Positions 7,829 through 14,922 of a stretch of DNA of 64,000 nt are shown here, one piece after another (the first letter of the stretch is position 1; each line of letters starts with the position of its first letter). The notes beneath the pieces were generated by a model. The model did not search any database and had not been told where the DNA came from. It saw nothing but the letters and a program-made list of their open reading frames with translations. Source of the stretch: Anaerolineaceae bacterium (lineage in GTDB: Bacteria > Chloroflexota > Anaerolineae > Aggregatilineales > Phototrophicaceae); the NCBI GenBank assembly GCA_002699585.1, contig PABP01000027.1, positions 1 through 64,000 on the forward strand, given 5' to 3'. A program made the position numbers and the translations under genes.

Positions 7829-8809
7829 ATGAGTCATTTCATCGGCATTGACCTGGGCGGCACGAAGATTGCGGCTATCGCCTATGACGCCGATTCACAA
7901 AAGATTGTTTTTAAGCACACCATTCCGACCGACCGCCAGCAAGGGTCGGATGCGGTCGTCGCGCAGATGATTGAGCTATCGCAGGCGATTGCTGATGGCG
8001 CGGGCTGGCCGCGTGAGCAGATCAGCGGGGTCGGGGTTGGCGTCCCGGCGACGGTCGATTACGACATCGGTACCACCATTTTGCTGCCGAACATCCCCGG
8101 CGATTGGGTTGATAAACCCGTTGGACCGACCATGCAAGCGGTCCTCGGCTGCCCGGTGGCGCTGATTAACGACGCACGCGCCTTCACACTGGCGGAAGCG
8201 ACTCTGGGCGCGGGTCGAGATTACCCGGTGGTGGCAGGCGTCACCTTGGGGACAGGCATCGGTGGCGGCGTTGCCATTGATGGCAAGTTGTTTTTGGGCA
8301 TGGAAGGGTCGGCGGGTGAGTTTGGCCACATGTCGATTGACTATAACGATTTGCCGGATGGCAGCGGCACACCGGGCGGACTGGAGCGCTATAGCAGCGG
8401 TCCGGCGATTGCGGCGGCAGCTATCAAGGCTCTCATTCAGGGCGCTGATACGAGCATCGGCGCGCTGGTGGATTATGACCTCAACAAGATTACGCCGCAT
8501 GTGGTTGCCCAGGCCGCCGATGAGGGCGATGAAGTCGCGCAGGGTATTTTGGAGCATGCGGGGCGGTGCCTGGGTGCGGGGCTGTCGGTGGTGCTGGGTG
8601 TACTGAACCCGCACGCGCTGGTGATCGGCGGCGGCATGGCGGCGCTTGGTGAGCGCATCCTGGGGCCGATGCGTGAAGGTCTGAAAATTTACAATCGCAC
8701 GACCTCGGTTGACAAGCTGGCGATTGTCCCGGCGGAACTGGAAGACGCGGGGTCAGTCGGCGCAGCCCTATGGGCGCAGCAGCACGTTCGGGGGCTGGGG
8801 GCGGATTAG
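7829..8809 (+). CDS. ROK-family sugar kinase-like protein lacking the zinc motif
   Basis: The 326-residue product has the ATP phosphate motif GIDLGGTKIAA at the N-terminus, the catalytic Asp in LINDARAFTLAE, GTGIGGG, and GEFGHMSID with the zinc-site His. The usual CxCGxxGC zinc motif is replaced by PDGSGTPGGLE, so all three cysteines are gone. ROK proteins phosphorylate glucose, allose, N-acyl sugars and others. AGGAG lies well placed before the ATG. It follows the YhfZ-like regulator by 43 bp on the same strand and may phosphorylate the sugar handled by the divergent operon. It may also have become a sensor without kinase activity. Confidence 0.82.
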   Translation: MSHFIGIDLGGTKIAAIAYDADSQKIVFKHTIPTDRQQGSDAVVAQMIELSQAIADGAGWPREQISGVGVGVPATVDYDIGTTILLPNIPGDWVDKPVGPTMQAVLGCPVALINDARAFTLAEATLGAGRDYPVVAGVTLGTGIGGGVAIDGKLFLGMEGSAGEFGHMSIDYNDLPDGSGTPGGLERYSSGPAIAAAAIKALIQGADTSIGALVDYDLNKITPHVVAQAADEGDEVAQGILEHAGRCLGAGLSVVLGVLNPHALVIGGGMAALGERILGPMREGLKIYNRTTSVDKLAIVPAELEDAGSVGAALWAQQHVRGLGAD

Positions 8810-8888
8810 ATGGAGTTGGGTTAGGCTTAGTTATTCTCAAAGAGTAGATTCTAGGATTACGTATAAGAGATTTACAACCTTCGTCGAC

Positions 8889-9965
8889 CTATTTACGTAG
8901 TTCTTTTGATTTAGACTCTGCTGGTTTGATAACTTCTTCTGCAAGTAACTCGACTAGTTCCTGTTTGTTATTGTATTCGTAAATAGATAGTACCCAGGGA
9001 TAGTTTCTGAAGTCATTAAACATACTATACACACGCTTTTTGTGTGCTTCACCATCAATAACCTCATATCCCACTTCGAATATGGGCTTTATTGCTACTG
9101 TAGAAAGGGTCGGGACAATGAAAGCCAATTCATGAAGAACACTGCTTGGATCGGTGAGATCAGCGATAATGAAATTGGACATTCGAGCTAGCATTGTCAC
9201 CGTATCTGTGAAGTTTTGATTCTCGGCTGGTTCAAAGTCAAACAAGATAGGGACTTTATCTTGTTTGCGAATCTCATCAAAAATAGCATCTAGTACGGCT
9301 TTTCTTTTTGGAGTAAAGCGTCCTAAGATAAGCACAGATTTGCTGGTTACGGTATCAATTAAATCCCTTATCTTTTTGTTGTTGATTAACAGATAAATAA
9401 ACTGGGCTATCTCAAGATTGTCTACTGTGATAACAGGTTCACCACGTTTTGCTATACGAAGCTTATCTTGGATTGCTCCATCTAAATTGACCTCCCACGC
9501 GGAAAGCCCGTAGACGTCACAATCAGTAAGGTTAGCATTGGCGAACGATGTTTGGAAAGCTCTCGAACAAAACAAACTTGCGCTCGTTAGGTCCGCTTCA
9601 TCAAATTGACAAAAAGACACATCAGCTATCAATAGCTTTGCATTCTTTAGGTTTGCTTTTGTACAGTTGGCTTGAAATAGGTGAGCATATGTTAGTGATG
9701 CATGCTCCAGATTTGCTGAAGTTAAGTCAGCTTTGAATAAGTCGGCCTTAGTCAGTTCGGCATGACTTAGATCGACATTTCGGAGACTTGTCTCACGTAG
9801 TTTAGCGCAGAATAGATTGCTATTACTCAAATTGAAGTTGTCTAAATCAGCACCAGAAAGATCTAAATCAAATAGATCTGGTTTTTCATCCGTATTGTGA
9901 CGGCGCCATTCATTCCATGTGTCAACACCTTGCTTAAGAATGTCGACGTGTTTTTGTAGTGCCAT
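8889..9965 (-). CDS. Pentapeptide-repeat protein with C-terminal Rossmann-like domain
   Basis: Residues about 30-150 of this 358-residue protein are an A(D/N)Lxx right-handed beta-helix (GADLDNFNLSNSNL, then AELTKADLFKADLTSANLEH). After a linker, from about residue 208, a separate domain begins with VLILGRFTPKRKAVLDAI and includes PILFDFEP, MSNFIIADLTDPSS and a helical end. That part looks like the TIR-like or nucleoside-deoxyribosyltransferase-like fold that often occurs in bacterial effectors. The gene is clearly AT-richer than the ROK gene beside it, which suggests transfer. AAGG precedes the ATG. A role in defence is a guess; the domain boundaries are firmer than the function. Confidence 0.7.
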   Translation of the reverse strand: MALQKHVDILKQGVDTWNEWRRHNTDEKPDLFDLDLSGADLDNFNLSNSNLFCAKLRETSLRNVDLSHAELTKADLFKADLTSANLEHASLTYAHLFQANCTKANLKNAKLLIADVSFCQFDEADLTSASLFCSRAFQTSFANANLTDCDVYGLSAWEVNLDGAIQDKLRIAKRGEPVITVDNLEIAQFIYLLINNKKIRDLIDTVTSKSVLILGRFTPKRKAVLDAIFDEIRKQDKVPILFDFEPAENQNFTDTVTMLARMSNFIIADLTDPSSVLHELAFIVPTLSTVAIKPIFEVGYEVIDGEAHKKRVYSMFNDFRNYPWVLSIYEYNNKQELVELLAEEVIKPAESKSKELRK

Positions 9966-10003
9966 TTTCGCTACCTTGATTTACTAGATCAATCTGATTC
10001 GTA

Positions 10004-10573
10004 TTATGACAGTTCCACGCCGCGATAGACCTCACTGAGGGGTAGGGTGCAGTCGATGGCGGTTAGCGGAAGGGTCGCATCCAGGCCGCTGAAATCTTGC
10101 AAGAGCCAGCCATCCTCACGCCGGGACCAGAGCTGTGCGAAGGGCTTATCCTGCTCCAGAATCAGGTAGATTTGCAACGAGGGCAGGCTGCGATAGTACT
10201 CTGATTTTTGCAGTCGGTCATAGCTTGCTGACGAAGGCGAAATGACTTCAACGACCATAATGGGGTTTAGCAGGATACTGTTATTATCGTCAGCGTATTG
10301 CGTTTCGCCACAGACGACGCTGAGGTCAGGATAAACATAACGATTGTTACTGATCTTGATTTTTAGATCGCTTGAATAGGCCTTGCAATTGCTCCCGCGA
10401 ATTTGAGAACCGATTTCGATGCCGCAATTCATGGTAATGAGTGCGTGATCGCCAGAACCACCCGACATGGCGAAAATATCGCCGTCGAGGTACTCGTGCT
10501 TGACGCCCGTTTCTTCTTCGTAAGCCAGGTATTCTTCGACTGTCCAGTGACGCTTAACCGGGTCGCTCGCCAT
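10004..10573 (-). CDS. Uma2-family putative endonuclease, copy 1
   Basis: The 189-residue product matches the Uma2 (DUF820) family of the PD-(D/E)XK nuclease fold: WTVEEYLAYEEETGVKHEYL at the start, YVYPDLSVVC supplying the Asp, and VVEVISPSSASYDR supplying the Glu region. Uma2 proteins are abundant in cyanobacteria and Chloroflexota and mostly uncharacterised. The start at 10573 (MASDPVKR) was chosen because the paralogue at 13434 begins the same way. It shares roughly two thirds of residues by eye with that paralogue, and both share a promoter sequence. Its biological role is unknown. Confidence 0.82.
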   Translation of the reverse strand: MASDPVKRHWTVEEYLAYEEETGVKHEYLDGDIFAMSGGSGDHALITMNCGIEIGSQIRGSNCKAYSSDLKIKISNNRYVYPDLSVVCGETQYADDNNSILLNPIMVVEVISPSSASYDRLQKSEYYRSLPSLQIYLILEQDKPFAQLWSRREDGWLLQDFSGLDATLPLTAIDCTLPLSEVYRGVELS

Positions 10574-10603
10574 GTGACCAATCCTCATGCAATGAATACC
10601 CTC

Positions 10604-10612
10604 ATTTTAGCA
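10604..10612 (-). promoter_or_regulatory. Extended -10 promoter shared with the second Uma2 gene
   Basis: On the minus strand the sequence reads TGCTAAAAT, followed by GAG, about 30 bp before the start codon. The same TGCTAAAATGAG string precedes the Uma2 gene at 13434 at nearly the same distance, so promoter and gene were duplicated together. Confidence 0.5.
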
Positions 10613-10642
10613 TAACTACGACTCGTAGAGTCTGAATTCTGC

Positions 10643-11365
10643 CTACTCCTTATTGTAGATGACGGGCATCTGGCCTTTCCATCTGGCCCAGGTATCCGGG
10701 TCGGTGATGAGGTCCGCCATGAAGTGGCCGACATTGATGCGGCTGGTTTTGCCGGGATTGAGAATGGCGCTCCTGATGGGCGAGGCATGGATCTCGTACT
10801 CGGTGACGTTGCCTTCATCAATCAAATTGTCCGGGCGAACGGCGGCCCACTCAATGACCGGGTCATCCTGGCCGATTTCGACGCGCAGATAATCGGCAGC
10901 GTGTTCGTTATCTGCATGAGGCGGCAGCAGCAGGCGCATCAGCGACGTGATGGCTTTTTCCCCAAATGAAATGGGTTCAGACAGATCGCGGTTGCGGTTG
11001 CCAGTCGTGTTCATGAGCACGAACTTGACAGGGTGGTCGGGCGCGTTGGCTTTGGCCGCGTCACATAATCTGCTGACGGCATCGGTCACCAGGCGGCGCG
11101 GCTGACCGAATAGGCCCTGGAAAGTCATGTTATGGCCGAGGCAGGAGGCGATGGCATCACAACCTGCGACATGCTGGGCCATGTCCTGGTCGGTGAGGTC
11201 GAGCAGGCTGGCCTGGATGACTGTGAGTTTGCTGTTGTCCCTGATGCTGTCGGGTAGCTTTTCTGGTGAGCGAACGATGACCTTGACGGCCTCATCGCGC
11301 GCTAGCAATTGCTGGACCAGTAAGCGTCCGGTTGCGCCAGTTGCACCGACTACGAGTGTTGTCAT
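10643..11365 (-). CDS. NAD(P)-binding atypical short-chain dehydrogenase (NmrA-like)
   Basis: The 240-residue product begins with the glycine-rich motif VVGATGATGRLLVQQLL and has IASCLGHN and FVLMNTTGNRNRD in the expected strands. No clear YxxxK active site is visible, which fits the atypical SDR group (SDR_a5-like) that binds NAD(P) for quinone or flavin chemistry, or only for sensing. AAGGAG precedes the ATG. It stands alone between an Uma2 gene and a divergent exported LysM protein. A related protein lies at 40261. Substrate not deducible. Confidence 0.78.
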   Translation of the reverse strand: MTTLVVGATGATGRLLVQQLLARDEAVKVIVRSPEKLPDSIRDNSKLTVIQASLLDLTDQDMAQHVAGCDAIASCLGHNMTFQGLFGQPRRLVTDAVSRLCDAAKANAPDHPVKFVLMNTTGNRNRDLSEPISFGEKAITSLMRLLLPPHADNEHAADYLRVEIGQDDPVIEWAAVRPDNLIDEGNVTEYEIHASPIRSAILNPGKTSRINVGHFMADLITDPDTWARWKGQMPVIYNKE

Positions 11366-11530
11366 GTCTGCTCCTTATTGAATGGGGTATATATGCTGTA
11401 CGCGCTGCATGCGCGCGAGTAGCAAGTGCGAAATTGCTACAAAGCGGTTCCCTGTTGGCATGGGATAGACGCTCATTGTATAAATAAGTGACGAACTAAC
11501 CAAAAAAGAACCCATCGAAGTTGTAACCCT

Positions 11531-13264
11531 GTGGCAATCCTGCGGCGTCTGATGCGACATCCCGATATACGGCTCATCCTGGCAATTGTTGGCCTGGGTG
11601 CGGTCGCGTTGGTGCTGCTGGCACAGTTGTTCATCAGCCAGGGATTGCTGGACGCGCCGCCACCTGCTGTCAGTGCCAATCTGGCGACACAAACCACGCC
11701 GATGTCGGTGACCGATGCTGCTGGGCTGACTGCTACGGCCATCGTACAGGGTACAGCAACGCCGCTCCCGACTGAGACGCCTACAGCCACTTCCACGTCG
11801 ACATCAACCGCAACTGATTTACCAGCCACTGCGCTGCCTGCAAATCTGCGGACGCATATTGTACAGCGTGGCGATTCCTTCTATCGCATTGGGCAGGCGT
11901 ATGGCGTCACCGCGGAGGCGGTCGCTGAGATCAATGGCATGACGGTAACGGATACCATCTATGTGGGGCAGGAACTTTTCATTCCAGAGGGTGCGATTTT
12001 CGCGGATAGCACGGCATCGCCACCGCCGACTTTCTTACCGACGCTAACGCCTGTGACCGTCGCAGATAATGGCGGCGTGGCTCCGGTTGGGGTCGATAAC
12101 AGCGGTCCCGCACCGACCAACAGCATGGGCTATGTCATCGCGTCACCGCGCCCGACCAATCAGCCTTTACTCGGTGGTGGACCGCGCCCGACCTTCACGC
12201 TGGCGATGCTACCGACCAGCACGTCGTTTCCTTCTGCTACGCCGATGCCTACGAGCACGCCAACGCTCATGCCGCCCACACTGGCACCACCAACCGTCGC
12301 GCCCGCGCAGCCGATTGCGACGGCCATTGTCGCTACTGAAATAATCAGTGAACCAACTGTTACGCCTTTAATCGTTACTGACATCGTGCCGGCGGACGAG
12401 CCAGTTGTTACGAGCGTACCTCCCTCAGCCGTGCCGACTGAACAATTCGTCGCCGCCGCCGAGATGGGCATCGTGCCTGTGACGGCGCTAGTCACACCCA
12501 CACTGCCGCCGCCTTCGCAGGTGAATGGTATTGCCATGTCGGAATTGGTGTACATGCCGCCGGAGGTGATCGCCAACATGCGCGCATTGTATGTGTATGG
12601 GCAAGCTCTTGGGCGCGATCCGCATGCATTTTCTAAAGTGGGTGATAGCACCATTGAGCCGCCACACTTCCTGGTGCGCTTCGACCAGGGGCCCTACAAT
12701 CTGGGCGATTACGCCTATTTGCAGTCCGTGATTGACTACTATCCGGGGTCATTTGAACGCAGTAGCCTGGCTGTTCGGCGCGGGATGCACACCTGGTCGG
12801 CGCTGGACCCGATGTGGGCCGGGGCAGGATGTAATGCCGGAGAAAATCCGGTCGAGTGCGAAATTCGGCTGAACAACCCCAGCGTGATTATCCTGCGGTT
12901 GGGGTCGAATGATCGTGGTGTGCCGGATATGACCGAGGACAATATCCGCGATATCGTGGAAATTTGCTTGGAGAGCGGTGTCGTGCCGATTATCGCCACC
13001 AAGGCGGATCGCTTCGAAGGTAGTGACAGCACCAATGCGGCTATCCGTCAGATCGCTGCTGACTATCGCATCCCCCTATGGGACCTCGACCTGATCGCAG
13101 GCACGATTCCGGGGCACGGACTGGGGCCAGATGGGGTGCATTTTTCGACGTTTTATGCCCATGATTGGACGCTGCAAGCGGCCTGGACGCAGGGTACCGC
13201 GGTGCAAAATCTGACGGGGCTGATGGCCCTTTATCAAGTACGCCGAGTATTAGCGGATTTATGA
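11531..13264 (+). CDS. Membrane-anchored LysM and SGNH-hydrolase-like protein
   Basis: The 577-residue protein starts at a GTG and has a basic N-terminus with one membrane helix (about residues 13-35). A Thr/Pro-rich linker follows, then one LysM domain (about 108-154, HIVQRGDSFYRIGQAYGV) and a second long low-complexity linker to about 330. The C-terminal domain shows KVGDS, LRLGSNDRG and DGVHFS, the Ser, Asn and Asp/His blocks of an SGNH hydrolase. LysM binds peptidoglycan or chitin-like glycans, so the enzyme is probably held at the cell wall to cut esters. CNAGENPVECE is conserved in the paralogues at 24790 and 51395. A small membrane gene overlaps its stop codon. Confidence 0.75.
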   Translation: MAILRRLMRHPDIRLILAIVGLGAVALVLLAQLFISQGLLDAPPPAVSANLATQTTPMSVTDAAGLTATAIVQGTATPLPTETPTATSTSTSTATDLPATALPANLRTHIVQRGDSFYRIGQAYGVTAEAVAEINGMTVTDTIYVGQELFIPEGAIFADSTASPPPTFLPTLTPVTVADNGGVAPVGVDNSGPAPTNSMGYVIASPRPTNQPLLGGGPRPTFTLAMLPTSTSFPSATPMPTSTPTLMPPTLAPPTVAPAQPIATAIVATEIISEPTVTPLIVTDIVPADEPVVTSVPPSAVPTEQFVAAAEMGIVPVTALVTPTLPPPSQVNGIAMSELVYMPPEVIANMRALYVYGQALGRDPHAFSKVGDSTIEPPHFLVRFDQGPYNLGDYAYLQSVIDYYPGSFERSSLAVRRGMHTWSALDPMWAGAGCNAGENPVECEIRLNNPSVIILRLGSNDRGVPDMTEDNIRDIVEICLESGVVPIIATKADRFEGSDSTNAAIRQIAADYRIPLWDLDLIAGTIPGHGLGPDGVHFSTFYAHDWTLQAAWTQGTAVQNLTGLMALYQVRRVLADL

Positions 13265-13383
13265 TGATGAGACGCTACCTGACCCGTGAAAATGTGTTTG
13301 CGTTAGCGCTGTGCCTGCTGGTGATTCTTCTGCTGATCGTCACCACCGATAGCAGCCCCCAGTGGATCTACCAGGGATTTTAG
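13261..13383 (+). CDS. Small single-pass membrane protein (40 aa)
   Basis: The start overlaps the stop of the LysM-SGNH gene as ATGATGATGA, so the two are translationally coupled. The peptide has a basic MMMRRYLTREN head, one membrane helix (about residues 13-28), and a short outside tail ending SPQWIYQGF. Its 3' end is repeated after the next gene at 14001-14054 with mostly synonymous changes, which supports real coding. No known family is recognised; it may assist or anchor the LysM-SGNH protein. Confidence 0.55.
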   Translation: MMMRRYLTRENVFALALCLLVILLLIVTTDSSPQWIYQGF

Positions 13384-13395
13384 GGCTAGTTTCTG

Positions 13396-13404
13396 TGCTA
13401 AAAT
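13396..13404 (+). promoter_or_regulatory. Extended -10 promoter of the second Uma2 gene
   Basis: TGCTAAAAT followed by GAG, about 30 bp upstream of the Uma2 start. It is the same string as before the paralogue (complement of 10604-10612). No convincing -35 is needed for the TGn type. Confidence 0.5.
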
Positions 13405-13433
13405 GAGACTGTCTATAGTGAAGGAATCGTCAC

Positions 13434-14000
13434 ATGGCGAGTGATCCGGTTAAGCGCCGCTGGACAGTTGAAGAGTACCTGGCTTACGAAGTCGAAACAG
13501 GTATCAAGCACGAGTACATCGATGGCGAAATTTATGCGATGTCGGGTGGCTCTGGCGATCATGCCCTCATCATGATGAACTGCGGCGCTGAGTTGAACTT
13601 GCAGTTGCGTGGCAGTCAATGCAGGGTCTATTCGAGCGATCTTAAAGTGAAGATCAGCGCCACGAAATACGTCTATCCCGATTTGAGTGTTGTTTGTGGT
13701 GATGCCGAGTATACCGATGAACAACGCAGTATATTGCTAAATCCCACTCTCGTTGTGGAAGTTGTCTCGCCGAGTTCGGCTAGCTATGATCGCGGCAGTA
13801 AGCTCGATTTTTACCAGAGCATGGCCTCAATCCAAGGCTATTGGATCCTGGAGCAGGAAACAGCCAAAGCCCATCTGTATTCTCGTGAGGGTGAGAAATG
13901 GCTGTTTCAGTCATTCAGTGGCGTGGATGCAGTCGTTCCTTTACCCATTATTAGCTGCCAGCTCGCTATGGATGAAGTCTATCGTGGCGTGGACATCTAG
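13434..14000 (+). CDS. Uma2-family putative endonuclease, copy 2
   Basis: The 188-residue protein is paralogous to the one at 10004: it begins MASDPVKRRWTVEEYLAYE and keeps YVYPDLSVVCGD and VVEVVSPSSASYDR, the PD-(D/E)XK core. The upstream promoter region is also shared. Both sides carry copies of the same 54-bp sequence, the 3' end of the small membrane gene (13330-13383 and 14001-14054). The gene therefore sits like a cassette dropped beside or into a tandem copy of that small gene. A terminator follows at 14059. Function beyond the nuclease fold is unknown. Confidence 0.82.
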   Translation: MASDPVKRRWTVEEYLAYEVETGIKHEYIDGEIYAMSGGSGDHALIMMNCGAELNLQLRGSQCRVYSSDLKVKISATKYVYPDLSVVCGDAEYTDEQRSILLNPTLVVEVVSPSSASYDRGSKLDFYQSMASIQGYWILEQETAKAHLYSREGEKWLFQSFSGVDAVVPLPIISCQLAMDEVYRGVDI

Positions 14001-14054
14001 CTGTTGATCGTCACCACCGATAGCAACCCTCAATGGATTTACCAGGGATTTTGA
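14001..14054 (+). repeat. Degenerate copy of the 3' end of the small membrane gene
   Basis: It matches 13330-13383 with only five differences in the first 52 bases, most at third codon positions, and one replacement Ser to Asn. The frame still reads to VTTDSNPQWIYQGF and a stop. It lacks a start and the membrane helix, because the Uma2 gene ends immediately before it. This looks like the remnant of a second copy whose 5' part was replaced. Confidence 0.7.
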
Positions 14055-14058
14055 ACAA

Positions 14059-14098
14059 AAAAGGACCTCTAATAATGTAAGTTACGAGAGGCCCTTTT
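14059..14098 (+). terminator. Rho-independent terminator after Uma2 copy 2
   Basis: AAAAGGACCTCT pairs with AGAGGCCCTTTT with one A/C mismatch, a 16-base loop and a T-run. It ends the plus-strand unit that starts at the LysM gene or at the Uma2 promoter. Confidence 0.75.
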
Positions 14099-14126
14099 GC
14101 TTGTTATTGATTTGGCAAGGTTGTTG

Positions 14127-14198
14127 TTATTTCTTGGATTTCTTCTTGGGTTTTGAAGAAGATTTCTTATCTGCCGATTTATCGGATTTCTTAGCCAT
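14127..14198 (-). CDS. Possible 23-aa lysine-rich peptide
   Basis: The frame runs from ATG (MAKKSDKSADKK) to TAA with almost only Lys, Ser, Asp and Ala and a C-terminal KPKKKSKK. GAGAG lies about nine bases upstream. Short, strongly basic peptides can bind nucleic acid, but chance A-rich sequence can also give this. Not recognised as a known family. Confidence 0.35.
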   Translation of the reverse strand: MAKKSDKSADKKSSSKPKKKSKK

Positions 14199-14303
14199 TT
14201 TCGTCTCTCAGTTTATGAAGAAAAACAGGTCGAAAACGCCTTGCCCCTGTGATCGTCATCAACAGGGATGGGGGTAAAGAAGACTGCCTATTACTATCAA
14301 ACT

Positions 14304-14399
14304 TGGCATCGTCGACAATGCCATAGCTACCTTTTTTCAGAAGGTAACTATTATGATACGTCGATAATTAAGCTATGTAAATTCCCCAAAATTTGGGGA
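14304..14399. other. Three adjacent hairpins in a gene-poor gap
   Basis: Three inverted repeats follow each other: TGGCAT/ATGCCA (14304-14323), TAGCTACCTT/AAGGTAACTA with one mismatch (14324-14350), and TCCCCAAA/TTTGGGGA (14383-14399, one-base centre). No reading frame of note covers them. They may be a structured RNA or operator sites. Confidence 0.4.
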
Positions 14400-14490
14400 G
14401 TATCTTGCAGTGTCAATAGGTGTTTTTGAACTTCGTTGGCTGTTGTTGCCCCTTTAGGTGGACAGATTAGGGCATAAGCAAGAATTTAAC

Positions 14491-14527
14491 CAAGGGCGCA
14501 TGCGATCAGGGTGATCGGTGCGCCCTT
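14491..14527 (-). terminator. Terminator hairpin after the DUF6326-like gene
   Basis: A perfect 10-bp stem, CAAGGGCGCA with TGCGCCCTTG, lies 15 bp past the stop of the minus-strand gene. The downstream tail on the minus strand is only moderately T-rich (GGTTAAATTC), so efficiency is uncertain. Confidence 0.55.
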
Positions 14528-14541
14528 GTTGTTTGTAGTCA

Positions 14542-14907
14542 TCAGGCCCAGTGCCAAGCGGTCCAGATGGTCATCAGGTTGAAGACCAAGCCGACGCCGA
14601 TGAGGAACTTGTCATACAGGCCGGGGTAGGTCGGCAGGCCGACCAGGTTGAACAGGAACAAGGCGGCTGCCAGAATGATGTTGGTCCAGCGGTTGATGGG
14701 CTGATCGGCTGTCAGCGATACCCAGATCATGACAATCGGTATCAGCATGAAGACGGCCATGAAAATCAGCATGGGCTGTGTTATTGCTTGTCCCTCAATT
14801 TCGCCTGGCACAAAATCCCCAGCGAAGATGCGCAGGACATCGCCTAACAGATAGACCAGCATCAGCATGATCCACAACGCGACGAGCTTGATATGAATGG
14901 CGTCCAT
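14542..14907 (-). CDS. Four-helix membrane protein, DUF6326-like
   Basis: The 121-residue product has four hydrophobic segments (about residues 8-27, 45-66, 76-92 and 100-117) with a short soluble loop GDFVPGEIEGQAITQP after the first. The pattern, including LMLVYLLGDVLRIF, resembles the DUF6326 family of small membrane proteins of unknown function. CGGAG lies before the ATG. It follows the zinc-less alcohol dehydrogenase by 16 bp on the same strand and is probably cotranscribed with it. Confidence 0.6.
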   Translation of the reverse strand: MDAIHIKLVALWIMLMLVYLLGDVLRIFAGDFVPGEIEGQAITQPMLIFMAVFMLIPIVMIWVSLTADQPINRWTNIILAAALFLFNLVGLPTYPGLYDKFLIGVGLVFNLMTIWTAWHWA

Positions 14908-14922
14908 TGCTTTTTCTCCGTA

